Shown in pieces: positions 17,183-25,724 of a stretch of 64,000 nt of DNA. Numbering within the stretch: position 1 is the first letter of the stretch; each line of letters opens with the position of its first letter. This DNA comes from Pirellulales bacterium (GTDB lineage Bacteria; Planctomycetota; Planctomycetia; Pirellulales; DATAWG01), in NCBI GenBank assembly GCA_036267355.1, contig DATAWG010000042.1, positions 1 to 64,000 of the forward strand, read 5' to 3'. The position numbers were made by a program, and so were the translations under genes. The notes under the pieces were generated by a model. It searched no databases, was not told the DNA's origin, and saw only the letters and a program-made list of their open reading frames with translations.

Positions 17183-17815
17183 TTATCGCGGTTGCTGCAG
17201 TTCAGGAAACAAATCCTCCGACAATCGCTGCTTTATAAGACTCCTTTGCAAGCGGTCGATAAAGTCGAATTTCTGATTGGCCACCGCCTGTTCCGATATG
17301 CCGAGTTCCTCGGCCACCCGCTTATTCGGCCAGCCGGCGACAAACAATAATTCCGCGCATTGCACCTTCGGCCATTGCCCGCGCTCGCGCCAACGGTCGA
17401 GAATTTCGGCCATGGCCACGGCGAGCGCTTCCGCTTCGACGTGCTTCCGCTGCGCGCTCTGCAATAGGCTGCTCGCTCGGCGGGCAGGAGACGGCGGGTC
17501 GAACGAATTGCCGGTCGTGCTGGCCGAAGCCAATGGCAGCGCCGGCCGGCGCCCTTGGCGGCGGAGGTGGTCGGTTAGCTTGTGGGCCGCGATCGAAAAC
17601 AGATAGCTCTCGAGTGGCCGGGCGGCGTCGTAGTTCGGCAGGCTCGTCAATAGCCCGATCAGCGTTTCTTGAACGACATCCTCGGCGACATCGCGGCGGT
17701 GCAGCCGGGCCTCGACGTAGGCCAGCAATCGCCCCTCGAACCGCGCAATCAATTCCTTCCAAGCCTCCGGCTCTCCGGCCCGAATTCGGTCGATGAGTAT
17801 GGCGTCGGAAGACAT
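17183..17815 (-). CDS. ECF-type RNA polymerase sigma factor
   Basis: A 210-residue alternative sigma factor. Region 2 covers about residues 8-88 (RIRAGEPEAWKELIARFEGRLLAYV, DVAEDVVQETLIGLL, ESYLFSIAAHKLTDHLRRQGRR). Region 4 covers about 120-185, with the helix-turn-helix NKRVAEELGISEQAVANQKF. The start is ATG 17815; further upstream the frame runs into a family B repeat. It lies in a minus-strand cluster with a Ser/Thr kinase, a two-TM protein and an anti-sigma-like gene, the set-up of ECF groups linked to eukaryotic-type kinases in planctomycetes. Confidence 0.93.
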   Translation of the reverse strand: MSSDAILIDRIRAGEPEAWKELIARFEGRLLAYVEARLHRRDVAEDVVQETLIGLLTSLPNYDAARPLESYLFSIAAHKLTDHLRRQGRRPALPLASASTTGNSFDPPSPARRASSLLQSAQRKHVEAEALAVAMAEILDRWRERGQWPKVQCAELLFVAGWPNKRVAEELGISEQAVANQKFDFIDRLQRSLIKQRLSEDLFPELQQPR

Positions 17816-17865
17816 TGGAGTGGGTGACAGACAGGGGTCAGTGGCCAGGGGATCAGAGCAGCCGG

Positions 17866-17933
17866 ACGCGCGAGACCGCAAGCGAGCTTCGATCCGCCGT
17901 TCGATGTCGAAGCTCGCTTGCGGTTTCGCGCGT
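17866..17933. repeat. Palindromic repeat, family B
   Basis: Arms GCGCGAGACCGCAAGCGAGC and GCTCGCTTGCGGTTTCGCGC with about 28 bp between. Full copies also at 34789-34854, 40358-40421, 49923-49989, 50927-50993, 58432-58498, 59791-59859, 62232-62298; half copies at 41279 and 47634. Confidence 0.9.
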
Positions 17934-17974
17934 GCGCAACTGCACGCCGAACCGGACCCGCGGAACCACGATCT

Positions 17975-18688
17975 TCACGAACGCACACCGGCCGGCTTCC
18001 ATCGTAACAGCGAGTACACGCCGCCGAGAAGCAGCAACACCGCGCCCGAGCCGATGGCCGCCACCTGCAACCGCTGGGCAACCATGATTGACCGCCATTG
18101 CTGCTCGATCGCCGAGCGGATTTGCCGATCGAACACCAGCAAGACATGCTCTTGCAGCATCGGGCCAAACGAAGCGGTGTTGACTGTTTCGCGGTAGCGA
18201 TCTTGGATGAGGTGGTTTTCGACCAAGTCGCGATCGAGCTTCACCGTGCCGTCGATGGCCTGCGGGAATTCTTTTTCGGCGAAATCGGTCACGACGCGAT
18301 CGATCTCGCCCGGCAAGGCTCGATCGCATTCTTCGTTCGTAAGATACGGGCCGGCCGTCGCGGTGGCCACATACACTTCGAGCCCGCCGCGCGATTCCAA
18401 ATGGGCCGGTCGATCGACCCAGTCGGGCTTTGGTTCGTGGCCATCGTGCGTCGGCGGCGGCGGATTGGGCAGCGGACGGGCGGCGGTTTCCACGGTTCGT
18501 GCTTGCGGCGTCGCGGCTGTGCGGTTCCGATGAAACCAATGCCAATCGGAGGATGCCGACCAATCGGAAACGCCCATGTCCGATCGCGAATGCTGGACCG
18601 CTCTCAAAAAGCAGAGAACTGCCCCGACCAACAGCATCAAGCCGAAGAACGTGCGAATCGGGCGAAAGAAGAAGAAATGATGGACCAT
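17975..18688 (-). CDS. Two-TM protein in the kinase/sigma cluster
   Basis: A 237-residue protein with a membrane helix near each end (about 12-32 and 205-225) and a soluble region between. That region has a Pro-rich linker followed by a folded part (GGLEVYVATATAGPYLTNEECDRALPGEI; AIDGTVKLDRDLVENHLIQDRYRETVN). Only 16 bp separate it from the kinase stop, so they are co-transcribed. I do not recognise a family; such genes often follow planctomycete membrane kinases. A role as kinase partner or sensor is inferred from position. Confidence 0.75.
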   Translation of the reverse strand: MVHHFFFFRPIRTFFGLMLLVGAVLCFLRAVQHSRSDMGVSDWSASSDWHWFHRNRTAATPQARTVETAARPLPNPPPPTHDGHEPKPDWVDRPAHLESRGGLEVYVATATAGPYLTNEECDRALPGEIDRVVTDFAEKEFPQAIDGTVKLDRDLVENHLIQDRYRETVNTASFGPMLQEHVLLVFDRQIRSAIEQQWRSIMVAQRLQVAAIGSGAVLLLLGGVYSLLRWKPAGVRS

Positions 18689-18704
18689 ATTGCCCTCCGG
18701 GGCG

Positions 18705-20828
18705 TTACACCGGGATCTTTTTCGGCTGCCAGGCGCCGGCCATTTGCACGGCGATCGACACGGTCGCGGCAAACATCAGCCCCCACGGCTGCGGAAACGG
18801 CGCGATGCAATTCACCGCGCCCGCCCAAAACAGCGACACGATCACCGACCAAATGCTCAACCGCGATTGTCGCCGCGGATCGGCCAGCCGCCACCACCGC
18901 GGCACCAACCACAGCAAACCGAAATAAGCGAGAAACGCGAATACCGACGGCGCGCCGTCCACCCCGTAAAAGCTTTGCGGAAGGTGGGCCGCGGCCGTCT
19001 TGAACGAGTAGTCGTAATGCAATTGCACGAGTAGCGCGGCATGCAGCAGATACGCGGCGAAGCCCAGGCCCAATCCCACCACGAGCATCACGAACCGCCG
19101 CAGCGCCGCATCGACCGGCCGGCGCTCCCATAACTTGGCCGGAATCAAAATGCTCCAAGCGGCGATGATCGCCGTTAGCGCGAGCCACGCGTATTGGTTC
19201 AGCTCGACGGCGCCATGCGGCCCGCTCATGCGATAAAGCACGACCACTAGCGCGACGACGAACACCACCGCCGTTGCCAATAGCATCGAGCCGATCAGAT
19301 CGGCCGTTCGCTCGCGCAGTCCCGGCAAAAGGGGCGGCGGCGGCAGCGATTCTTGACGCCAGCGGCGCCATGTCGGGCTCTCATATCGGGCCGGATTCGG
19401 GCGCGGCCCTGCGGCGCCGGCTTGCATCACGGGGGGCGATCGCATTCCGCCCGCTCCAGCTTGCACCGGCCGATGCCGCTGGCCGACATGCGCGATCGTC
19501 CAACCCACGCGGTAGATCAAGTAGAGCCCGAGACCGCCGACGAGCATGGGAATCCACAGTACCGCCGTATGCAGCAAGACGTAAAGCGCCGCGAGCAGAA
19601 GCATCACCCGTTGCCAAGTCGGCAGATTTGCCCCTCGCCACCAGCCATGCATATTGGCCCACACGCCGCGAACAAATTGCGCGATCGGCTCTTCGACACG
19701 AGCGGCCACCGCCGCCGCGACCGCAACGGTCGCCGGCGATGCGCCAGGAACAACGTGCGGTGCGGATCCGCCGCCCGCTTGCGCCTGCGGAATCTCGACG
19801 ACGGCCTGCGCCATCGGCGGCCAAACGCCGGTTGCTCCCCTAGCGCCGTCCATCGGCTGCGCCGGGACATGGCCATTCGGCATTCCGGGCCCGAGTGGCG
19901 GCCGTAGCGGCGGCTGCAATCTATCGCGAGCCAATGGCGGCGGCAGGGGCACGGGGCCCAGCGAAGCCAATGTGGCATGCAGCGGCCGCGGCAAAAGCGA
20001 CATGAACTCCCCGACCGTATGCGGCCGGGCATCGGGATCCTTGGCCAAGCCCCGGGCAATCGCCGTTCGATACGGATCGGCGATCTGCGTCAGATCGGGC
20101 TGGGCGGTGAGATGCTTCATCAACACCTCGCCGAGGCTTTCGCCTTCGAACGGCACGCGGCCGGTGATCATCTCATAGAGCATGATGCCCAGGGCGTAGA
20201 TGTCGATCTCTTTGCCATAGCGGCCGTTGGCCACCTCGGGCGCCATGTAGTGCACCGTGCCGACGCTGCCGGTTTGCCCGCTACGTCGGCTGCAAGAAAT
20301 GAACTTCGATAGCCCATAGTCGCCGACTTTCACGACCCCTTCGTCGCAAAAGATATTGCCGGGCTTCAGGTCGCGATGGATGATCCCATGATGGTGCAAA
20401 TAGCCGACTCCGGCAGCAATGCCTTGCATCCAGAACATCACATCGTCGATCGGCAAGCCGTCGGGATGCTGCTGGATGACGCCCTCGAGCGAATCCCCGG
20501 CGACATATTCCATCACGACCCAACTCTCGTCGTGATCGTCTTGCCGGATGTCGTAGAGGCTGAGCAGATTCGGATGCTTGATGTTCAAGCATTGCGTGAC
20601 GCCGCGCAATTCGACTTCGAGATTTCGGCACACCAGCTTCAGGGCGACTTCCTTGCCGCCATCGGAGAGCGCGTAGTAAACCTCGCCGAACCCGCCGCGA
20701 CCAATGCCGCGCTTGATTGTATAGCCATCGAGCGGACGATCGCCGCTGGCGTAAGAAAACCGAGCGCCGCTGCCCGTGGCGGCCGGGGCCGGTGGAGATT
20801 CGAGAGGCTGTGTGGCACGGAGATTCAT
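18705..20828 (-). CDS. Membrane Ser/Thr protein kinase (Hanks type)
   Basis: A 707-residue kinase. The catalytic domain (about 35-285) has glycine loop GIGRGGFGEV (41-50), VALK with K64, HRDLKPGN (151-158), DYG replacing DFG (170-172) and an APE-like MAPEVANG. A Pro/Ala-rich linker follows, then a C-terminal membrane region with about six hydrophobic segments (for example VMLLLAALYVLLHTAVLWIP and MLLATAVVFVVALVVVLY). DYG in place of DFG is frequent in planctomycete kinases and need not abolish activity. Upstream is the FHA gene, downstream the two-TM protein and the sigma factor, so the kinase may phosphorylate one of them. Confidence 0.93.
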   Translation of the reverse strand: MNLRATQPLESPPAPAATGSGARFSYASGDRPLDGYTIKRGIGRGGFGEVYYALSDGGKEVALKLVCRNLEVELRGVTQCLNIKHPNLLSLYDIRQDDHDESWVVMEYVAGDSLEGVIQQHPDGLPIDDVMFWMQGIAAGVGYLHHHGIIHRDLKPGNIFCDEGVVKVGDYGLSKFISCSRRSGQTGSVGTVHYMAPEVANGRYGKEIDIYALGIMLYEMITGRVPFEGESLGEVLMKHLTAQPDLTQIADPYRTAIARGLAKDPDARPHTVGEFMSLLPRPLHATLASLGPVPLPPPLARDRLQPPLRPPLGPGMPNGHVPAQPMDGARGATGVWPPMAQAVVEIPQAQAGGGSAPHVVPGASPATVAVAAAVAARVEEPIAQFVRGVWANMHGWWRGANLPTWQRVMLLLAALYVLLHTAVLWIPMLVGGLGLYLIYRVGWTIAHVGQRHRPVQAGAGGMRSPPVMQAGAAGPRPNPARYESPTWRRWRQESLPPPPLLPGLRERTADLIGSMLLATAVVFVVALVVVLYRMSGPHGAVELNQYAWLALTAIIAAWSILIPAKLWERRPVDAALRRFVMLVVGLGLGFAAYLLHAALLVQLHYDYSFKTAAAHLPQSFYGVDGAPSVFAFLAYFGLLWLVPRWWRLADPRRQSRLSIWSVIVSLFWAGAVNCIAPFPQPWGLMFAATVSIAVQMAGAWQPKKIPV

Positions 20829-20860
20829 CGTCGTAGCCCTTTGTCGCGGGCATTCCCAGC

Positions 20861-20963
20861 ACTGGCCCGAAGCGTTAGCGAGGACGAGCCGCCACGCGGT
20901 CGTGGCTCTTGGCAGATGATTACCCGCACTCGCGGCGCACCCACGCTGACGCTTCGGGCTACT
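20861..20963. repeat. Family A repeat, inverted pair
   Basis: GGCCCGAAGCGTTAGCGAGG at the left and its complement ACGCTGACGCTTCGGGCT at the right, about 65 bp apart, in the gap between the kinase and FHA genes. Confidence 0.8.
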
Positions 20964-21032
20964 GTTCCATTCTAAACCGCTGAGCAGCGTTAAACAGCCT
21001 TCCGCATCGACGAAAAGTTTTCGTGCTAACCT

Positions 21033-21064
21033 CTCACCCTCACCCTCACCCTCACGCTCACCCT
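21033..21064. repeat. CACCCT hexanucleotide tandem repeat
   Basis: About five units of CACCCT with one variant (CACGCT), just past the end of the FHA gene. Possibly a slippage tract; no function visible. Confidence 0.8.
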
Positions 21065-21069
21065 TTCCG

Positions 21070-21930
21070 TTATACCGCCTCGAGCGTGAAGGAAAAGCCT
21101 TCGCCCACCACTCGGGAACCGAGCCCGACGGGCCCGCGACGCGGATATTTCTTGCCGTCGATCTCTAAATTCCCCGGGGCGCTGCAGGCCAAACCGCTTC
21201 CTTCGCGAAACAAAATCACCTGCCCCTCGAGTTCCGGCACCGAAATATGGCTCGATCGCTCGGCGGAAAGGATGCACGTGTCGGCCATCAGCAGCACGCA
21301 GTCCGTCGCCGGATGCGTGCGGTGATAAGTCACCGGTTCGAGCCGCGCCGTGGCGCTCAGCGGATGTGGGCGGCGAAATCGCAGCCGCACGGCGCCGAGT
21401 TCGATCGTGCGGCCGTCGTCGAGCGTAGTCGGCTGGCCGAGCGTTCGGCCGTCGAGCCGCGTTTCCCGCAACGGTTCCACCCAATACCCTTCGCCGTCCC
21501 GCTGAATCACGGCATGCCGTCGCGACAAATCGCCCAAAATCGGCACGTCGATCATTTCATTTGCGGTTTCACTCGCCGCCTCCTCCGAGCCATTGCCTTT
21601 CGCGCCGTCCGGCAGCGACTGGCCAACCACCACGCGATCGGCCATGCAAACCAAAAACCCGCCGACCGCATCGACCCACAAAACGAATCTGGCCCCGTTC
21701 GACGCCGCCCGCCGGACACTCGTCCCTCGCCCTTCGCCCCTCGCCCCTAATCCCTTGCCTTCCACTTTCTTATCCTTTCGTCCGAGAATCGGCAGCAATC
21801 GCCGCCGCCAATCGGAATGCTCGATCGATGGCGAGCCGCGTAGCTGCTCGACCACCGTCTGCACTTCGCTCCAGCGTCCGAGCCGCAATGCCCGCTGCAA
21901 ACTGTCAACAAGCCGCCGTCGATCGTACAT
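21070..21930 (-). CDS. FHA domain protein
   Basis: A 286-residue phosphothreonine-binding protein. The FHA fold spans about residues 80-195, with VVVGQSLP, the conserved GDLSRRHAVIQRDGEGYWVEPL, then LDGRTLGQ and DDGRTIELGAVRLRFR. SRRHA is the ligand-binding signature. The N-terminus is helical. Residues around 55-72 (KVEGKGLGARGEGRG) are encoded by a G-rich intergenic repeat (family E) that has entered the gene in frame between the helical part and the FHA domain. It lies directly upstream of the membrane kinase, a likely partner by inference. Confidence 0.88.
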   Translation of the reverse strand: MYDRRRLVDSLQRALRLGRWSEVQTVVEQLRGSPSIEHSDWRRRLLPILGRKDKKVEGKGLGARGEGRGTSVRRAASNGARFVLWVDAVGGFLVCMADRVVVGQSLPDGAKGNGSEEAASETANEMIDVPILGDLSRRHAVIQRDGEGYWVEPLRETRLDGRTLGQPTTLDDGRTIELGAVRLRFRRPHPLSATARLEPVTYHRTHPATDCVLLMADTCILSAERSSHISVPELEGQVILFREGSGLACSAPGNLEIDGKKYPRRGPVGLGSRVVGEGFSFTLEAV

Positions 21931-21977
21931 TGTAGGAGGCTAAAGGCTTGAGGCTACGGACGAAGGTTTGAGAAGGT

Positions 21978-22070
21978 GGAGCCCGCACCGCTAGCAAGGG
22001 AGTGTTGCATCGCCCCGCCGGGCCATTTCTTCGCACACGGGCCGCTTCTTCCTTGCTAGCGCTGCGGGCT
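21978..22070. repeat. Palindromic repeat, family G
   Basis: Arms GAGCCCGCACCGCTAGCAAGG and CCTTGCTAGCGCTGCGGGCTC, about 50 bp apart. Related pairs at 39095-39150 and 43693-43750, and a single arm at 23160-23185. Confidence 0.85.
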
Positions 22071-22108
22071 CGGGATGCGTGGCACCGGCGCCGCCCGCAT
22101 GCTGCAAA

Positions 22109-22921
22109 TTACTTCTGTGTCGTTTCGCTCGTGTCGGCCTTGGCCAGTTTGCCTTGCTCGGCCGAGAAATATTGGCCCACTTGGTCGACGATGTTCGCCG
22201 GTGTGGTTTGATCCAACGGAATCTCGTCGTGCAGGCTGCTCTCGGCATTGACCATCTTCTCCGCCACTTGCAGCCGCGTTCGCAGATCGGTGACCAATTC
22301 TTTCACGCGGCCGAGTTGGCTGTCGTCGAACTGATAATTGCTCGTGGTCTGGGCCACTTCGACCATCTTGTTGCGGGCCTCGAGGTTCTCGACATCGACT
22401 TCCAACTGCCGTTTGGCGGCCAACATGCCTTCCAGCTTTTGCCGGGCCGCGTCGAGGCTCTTTTGACGTGCTTCGTGCATCTGGCGGAGGCTGCCAAGCG
22501 TGGCATCGGCCGTCTTGAACCGTTCGAAGCGATTCGCCAAATCGGTTTTCACCTGGTCGATCGTATAGCTCCGGCCGCCGTAGGTGAAATGATCTTGGGC
22601 GCTCGAGGCATCGGCCTTGAGCCGCATCAATTCGGTGCGGTCTTTGGCCAGCCGTTGCTCGGAATCGGTGATTTGGTGTTCCAACTGATCGACTTCGACC
22701 TCTTCCTTGGCGATGACGTGCATATTCCGCTGAATGTCGGGCACGAGATCTTTCACCATCTTGCGGGCCCGATCGATCTGGAATTCGACTGGCACGCTTT
22801 GCTCGACCGAATCGGTGACTCGGCTCCAGCAGGTGGATACATAGCTAGCGGCGCTGCGGCCGAACACGAACATGCCCAAAAGCCCCAGCCCGACGGTGGA
22901 GAAAACGACTCGCTTGATCAT
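22109..22921 (-). CDS. Coiled-coil membrane-anchored protein
   Basis: A 270-residue protein. One N-terminal membrane helix (about 5-22, IKRVVFSTVGLGLLGMFVFG) is followed by a long coiled coil (about 60-215; runs such as EVEVDQLEHQITDSEQRLAKDRTELMRLKA and GMLAAKRQLEVDVENLEARNK). AGGAGG stands eight bases upstream of ATG 22921, so the longer frame is excluded. Similar proteins occur widely in planctomycetes, but I know no defined function; a periplasmic structural or chaperone-like role is possible. It is not obviously in an operon. Confidence 0.8.
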   Translation of the reverse strand: MIKRVVFSTVGLGLLGMFVFGRSAASYVSTCWSRVTDSVEQSVPVEFQIDRARKMVKDLVPDIQRNMHVIAKEEVEVDQLEHQITDSEQRLAKDRTELMRLKADASSAQDHFTYGGRSYTIDQVKTDLANRFERFKTADATLGSLRQMHEARQKSLDAARQKLEGMLAAKRQLEVDVENLEARNKMVEVAQTTSNYQFDDSQLGRVKELVTDLRTRLQVAEKMVNAESSLHDEIPLDQTTPANIVDQVGQYFSAEQGKLAKADTSETTQK

Positions 22922-23092
22922 GGCAACGACCTCCTGATTAAGACGCTCGGCGAGCGTGAGATTCGGTTCGGCAGACCGCCAGCGAAGCCGCAGCACCAGC
23001 CTGCCATACCGATGATTCGCCGCTTGAGAGAAAATATTGGGGGGCGGGCGAAAATTTTTCTGCCCCGGCGGTGCGGTGCCGCGGCGGCCGGT

Positions 23093-23150
23093 GTTGGAGT
23101 TCACGCTTTAGCGTGTTGGCCCGCCAGCACGCTAAAGCGTGAACTCCAAC
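23093..23150. repeat. Near-perfect long hairpin (family H)
   Basis: Arms GTTGGAGTTCACGCTTTAGC and GCTAAAGCGTGAACTCCAAC extend to about 26 bp with one or two mismatches and a loop of about 8 bp. Only one copy is seen in this window. Together with a family G arm just downstream it fills the gap behind the sulfatase gene. Confidence 0.9.
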
Positions 23151-23202
23151 CGACTAAATTCCTTGCTAGCGCTGCGGGCTCGGGCTCCCGCCGCCGAACG
23201 GA

Positions 23203-24696
23203 TCAATCGTATTCGATGTCGCTGCGCTTCAAGAGCGGTTGCGGGTGTTTGACGCGGCCAGGCGGGCGGACGCCGGGACCACGGCCTTTGATGCCCAGGT
23301 CGGCATCCATCTGTTGGACATAGCCTTGCAAGCGTTTGACGATCTCCGGATGTTGGGCGGCGACGTCGGTTGTCTCGCCGATGTCGTTATCCAGGTTGAA
23401 GAGAATCGGCGTGAAGGGTGCATTCGGATGCGCCGGCTCTTTGTCGACTCCATGTTCGATTTGCCGGGCGATCGCGAGTTTCCACGGCCCGGAGCGCACC
23501 GCTTCCAGCCGGTTGCTGGAAAAGTAGAACAGTGCTTCGTGCGGCGACTGCTTGCTTTTGCCGGAGAGCAACGGCCAGATTTCTTTGCCGTCGATCGGCC
23601 GCTCGATGGGAACCGTGCCGCCGGCGAGTTTGACGAGCGTGGGCAGAATGTCCATTTCGCTCATCACGGCGTCGTTCACCGTGCCGGCAGCGATCTTGCC
23701 GGGCCAGCGAGCGATCGTCGGTTCGCGCATGCCCCCTTCCCAGGTCGATGATTTTCCGCCGCGCAACGGCCCGGCCACGCCGCCATTCTTGCCTTGGCTG
23801 CGCCATGGGCCGTTGTCGCTGGTGAACAGCACGAAGGTGTTCGCGTCGAGATTCAAATCGTGCAGCGTGTCGAGCACTCGTCCGGTGCTCCAATCGACTT
23901 CTTCGACCCAATCGCCGTAGCGGCCGTTATTGGATTTCCCCTGAAATGCTTTGCCCGGATGCAGCGGCACATGCACGGCCGTGTGCGGCAGATAGAGAAA
24001 AAACGGGTGGTCTTTGTTGGCCGTGATGAACTTGATCGCTTCGTTCGTGTAGAGCTCGACGAGCTTGTTCTGCTCGACGGGCGCTTCGATCACTCGCCTA
24101 TCGCGCACGAGCGGCAACGGCGGCTTGGCGGCTCCCGGCTTGCCGCTGCCGCCCATATCGTTGGAATAGGGCAGGCCCAGGTAATGGTCGAATCCGTGCT
24201 GCGTCGGCAAGAACGCGGGCTGGTCGCCCAGATGCCATTTGCCGATGCACATCGTGGCGTAGCCCTCGACCTTGAGCAAATCGGCAACGGTTCGCTCCGA
24301 CGAGCTCAGCCCGATCGGGCAGGCCGGAAAAATCACGTCCGGCAGCGAAACGCGTTTGGCATAGCAGCCGGTCATCAGTTGCGCGCGCGAAGGCGTGCAG
24401 ACCGGGGCGGCATAGAAGCTGGTGAGCTTCATTCCTTCGGCGGCCATGCGATCGAGCCGCGGAGTGCGGTTGAGTTTCGAGCCGAACGGTCCGATATCGC
24501 CGTAGCCCATGTCGTCGATCAGGATAACGACGAAATTCGGCTTCGGCGCCGCAACTGCATTTTCCGCCGAAACCTCTCGGCAAAGCGACCCAAAGACGGC
24601 GACAGCAGCAATGGCGAACGCAGTTATTCTGCATGCTAAAGTTCGCGGCAAGCCGAAGGGAATGCCCCGGCTTGCCCGCGATGACGTGCAAATCAT
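23203..24696 (-). CDS. Secreted sulfatase (arylsulfatase type)
   Basis: Hydrolyses sulfate esters, in planctomycetes usually those of algal polysaccharides. The 497-residue protein has an N-terminal signal (about 21-44, ending VSAENA). Metal ligands are in NFVVILIDDMGYGD (DD at 61-62) and TSDNGPW. The formylglycine site is CTPSR (C100) in APVCTPSRAQLMTG, followed by GKWHLG. Cys-type sulfatases need a formylglycine-generating enzyme, which is not in this window. GGAGG is six bases before the ATG. It appears monocistronic. Confidence 0.95.
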   Translation of the reverse strand: MICTSSRASRGIPFGLPRTLACRITAFAIAAVAVFGSLCREVSAENAVAAPKPNFVVILIDDMGYGDIGPFGSKLNRTPRLDRMAAEGMKLTSFYAAPVCTPSRAQLMTGCYAKRVSLPDVIFPACPIGLSSSERTVADLLKVEGYATMCIGKWHLGDQPAFLPTQHGFDHYLGLPYSNDMGGSGKPGAAKPPLPLVRDRRVIEAPVEQNKLVELYTNEAIKFITANKDHPFFLYLPHTAVHVPLHPGKAFQGKSNNGRYGDWVEEVDWSTGRVLDTLHDLNLDANTFVLFTSDNGPWRSQGKNGGVAGPLRGGKSSTWEGGMREPTIARWPGKIAAGTVNDAVMSEMDILPTLVKLAGGTVPIERPIDGKEIWPLLSGKSKQSPHEALFYFSSNRLEAVRSGPWKLAIARQIEHGVDKEPAHPNAPFTPILFNLDNDIGETTDVAAQHPEIVKRLQGYVQQMDADLGIKGRGPGVRPPGRVKHPQPLLKRSDIEYD

Positions 24697-24723
24697 TGGT
24701 CACCTCCAACGAGTGGCCTCTTT

Positions 24724-24758
24724 CAAGTCGCCATTGCCAAGTCGCCATTGCCAAGTCG
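24724..24758. repeat. 14-bp tandem repeat
   Basis: CAAGTCGCCATTGC twice in tandem (24724 and 24738) plus a half unit, in the gap between the sulfatase and metallopeptidase genes. Confidence 0.85.
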
Positions 24759-24792
24759 AAGGCAAATTGCGGCTGCCGCGTCAGGAGCCCAG

Positions 24793-25656
24793 TTAACGAG
24801 GGAAATCTTCCGTGGTAATGCCCCATGCATGCCGCTCCATGTCGTAGCCGACCGGATCATGCTTGCGAAGCTCGGCATTGACGAACGGGTAAAAGTCGTT
24901 CGTGCCGAAAAAGGCTTCGCTGCTTTCGGCGAAATATTCCATCGGATTCGTGGCAGCATAGGCCCGTTCGACTTTGAATCCGCGCCGCAAAACAGCGTCG
25001 TAAAGTTTCTCATCCATCGCATGCTTGTAGGCCGCCCGCACTTCGGCGTTCTCATAGCCATCCGGCAAGAAGCGATCGTGGTAGCCGTGCGACAGTTCGT
25101 GCAGCACCATCCAAGGTTGGTCCAGTGTCCAAATGAGAAAGTTCCGCGCGTTGGCCAATTCGACGCAACGGGCCTTGTCCGGATTCATGCCGTGTTCCGT
25201 AAGCCAGCCGGCATCGGGATGGTAGGCCATGCAGGGAGTGTGCTTTTCGAACAGCTCGACCCAGATCGGGACTTGGCGAATCTTGCCAAGGGCCGGTTCC
25301 GGCACAATCCGAGTGATGTTGTAGAGCTGAACACTGAGCTGCTTTATTGTCTTCTCATAGACATCGGGTGTGGCCGGCCGGAATTTCTTGTTCACCAGCA
25401 CCTTCCAGCCCTCGATCCGCTGCACGTCGTATTGATCGGTCTTGTCGAATGTCGACCTGCCGGGCTTCGGCGTACCGGGTTTTGGCGTTTCCGCTGCTTC
25501 GCTCGCCGATTTCGGGGATCGGGCGTTTTCGTTCGCCGCCGTGTTTGCGGATTTCGACGCGTCGGACGATTGCGGTTCTGCTGCCACGCGCCCCTGAACC
25601 GCAAGAGCGATCAAAATTCCGATCGTGGCCATCGCGGCAAGCAAAAAGCGATTCAT
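24793..25656 (-). CDS. Secreted metallopeptidase-like protein (HELSH)
   Basis: A 287-residue protein with a signal peptide (about 1-26), a low-complexity Ser/Ala/Pro linker (27-68) and a compact domain. The zinc motif HELSH (186-190) sits in WMVLHELSHGYHD, and a possible third ligand is the glutamate in YFAESSEAFFG, about 55 residues later, as in gluzincins. GGAGG is seven bases before ATG 25656. I cannot name the family; it recalls the anthrax-toxin-lethal-factor-like group, but only by this layout. A proteolytic function is likely, with an unknown target outside the cytoplasm. Confidence 0.8.
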   Translation of the reverse strand: MNRFLLAAMATIGILIALAVQGRVAAEPQSSDASKSANTAANENARSPKSASEAAETPKPGTPKPGRSTFDKTDQYDVQRIEGWKVLVNKKFRPATPDVYEKTIKQLSVQLYNITRIVPEPALGKIRQVPIWVELFEKHTPCMAYHPDAGWLTEHGMNPDKARCVELANARNFLIWTLDQPWMVLHELSHGYHDRFLPDGYENAEVRAAYKHAMDEKLYDAVLRRGFKVERAYAATNPMEYFAESSEAFFGTNDFYPFVNAELRKHDPVGYDMERHAWGITTEDFPR

Positions 25657-25724
25657 CGAAATCCTCCGAAAGCTCAAACTCAGGGCATGTGAAAATGAGA
25701 TTGTTTCCGGCTCGACCGGCCATG

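Noticed and set aside
21033-21064. Could the CACCCT units be part of a CRISPR array
   Set aside because: Units are six bases and contiguous, with no spacers. No CRISPR array is visible in the window.
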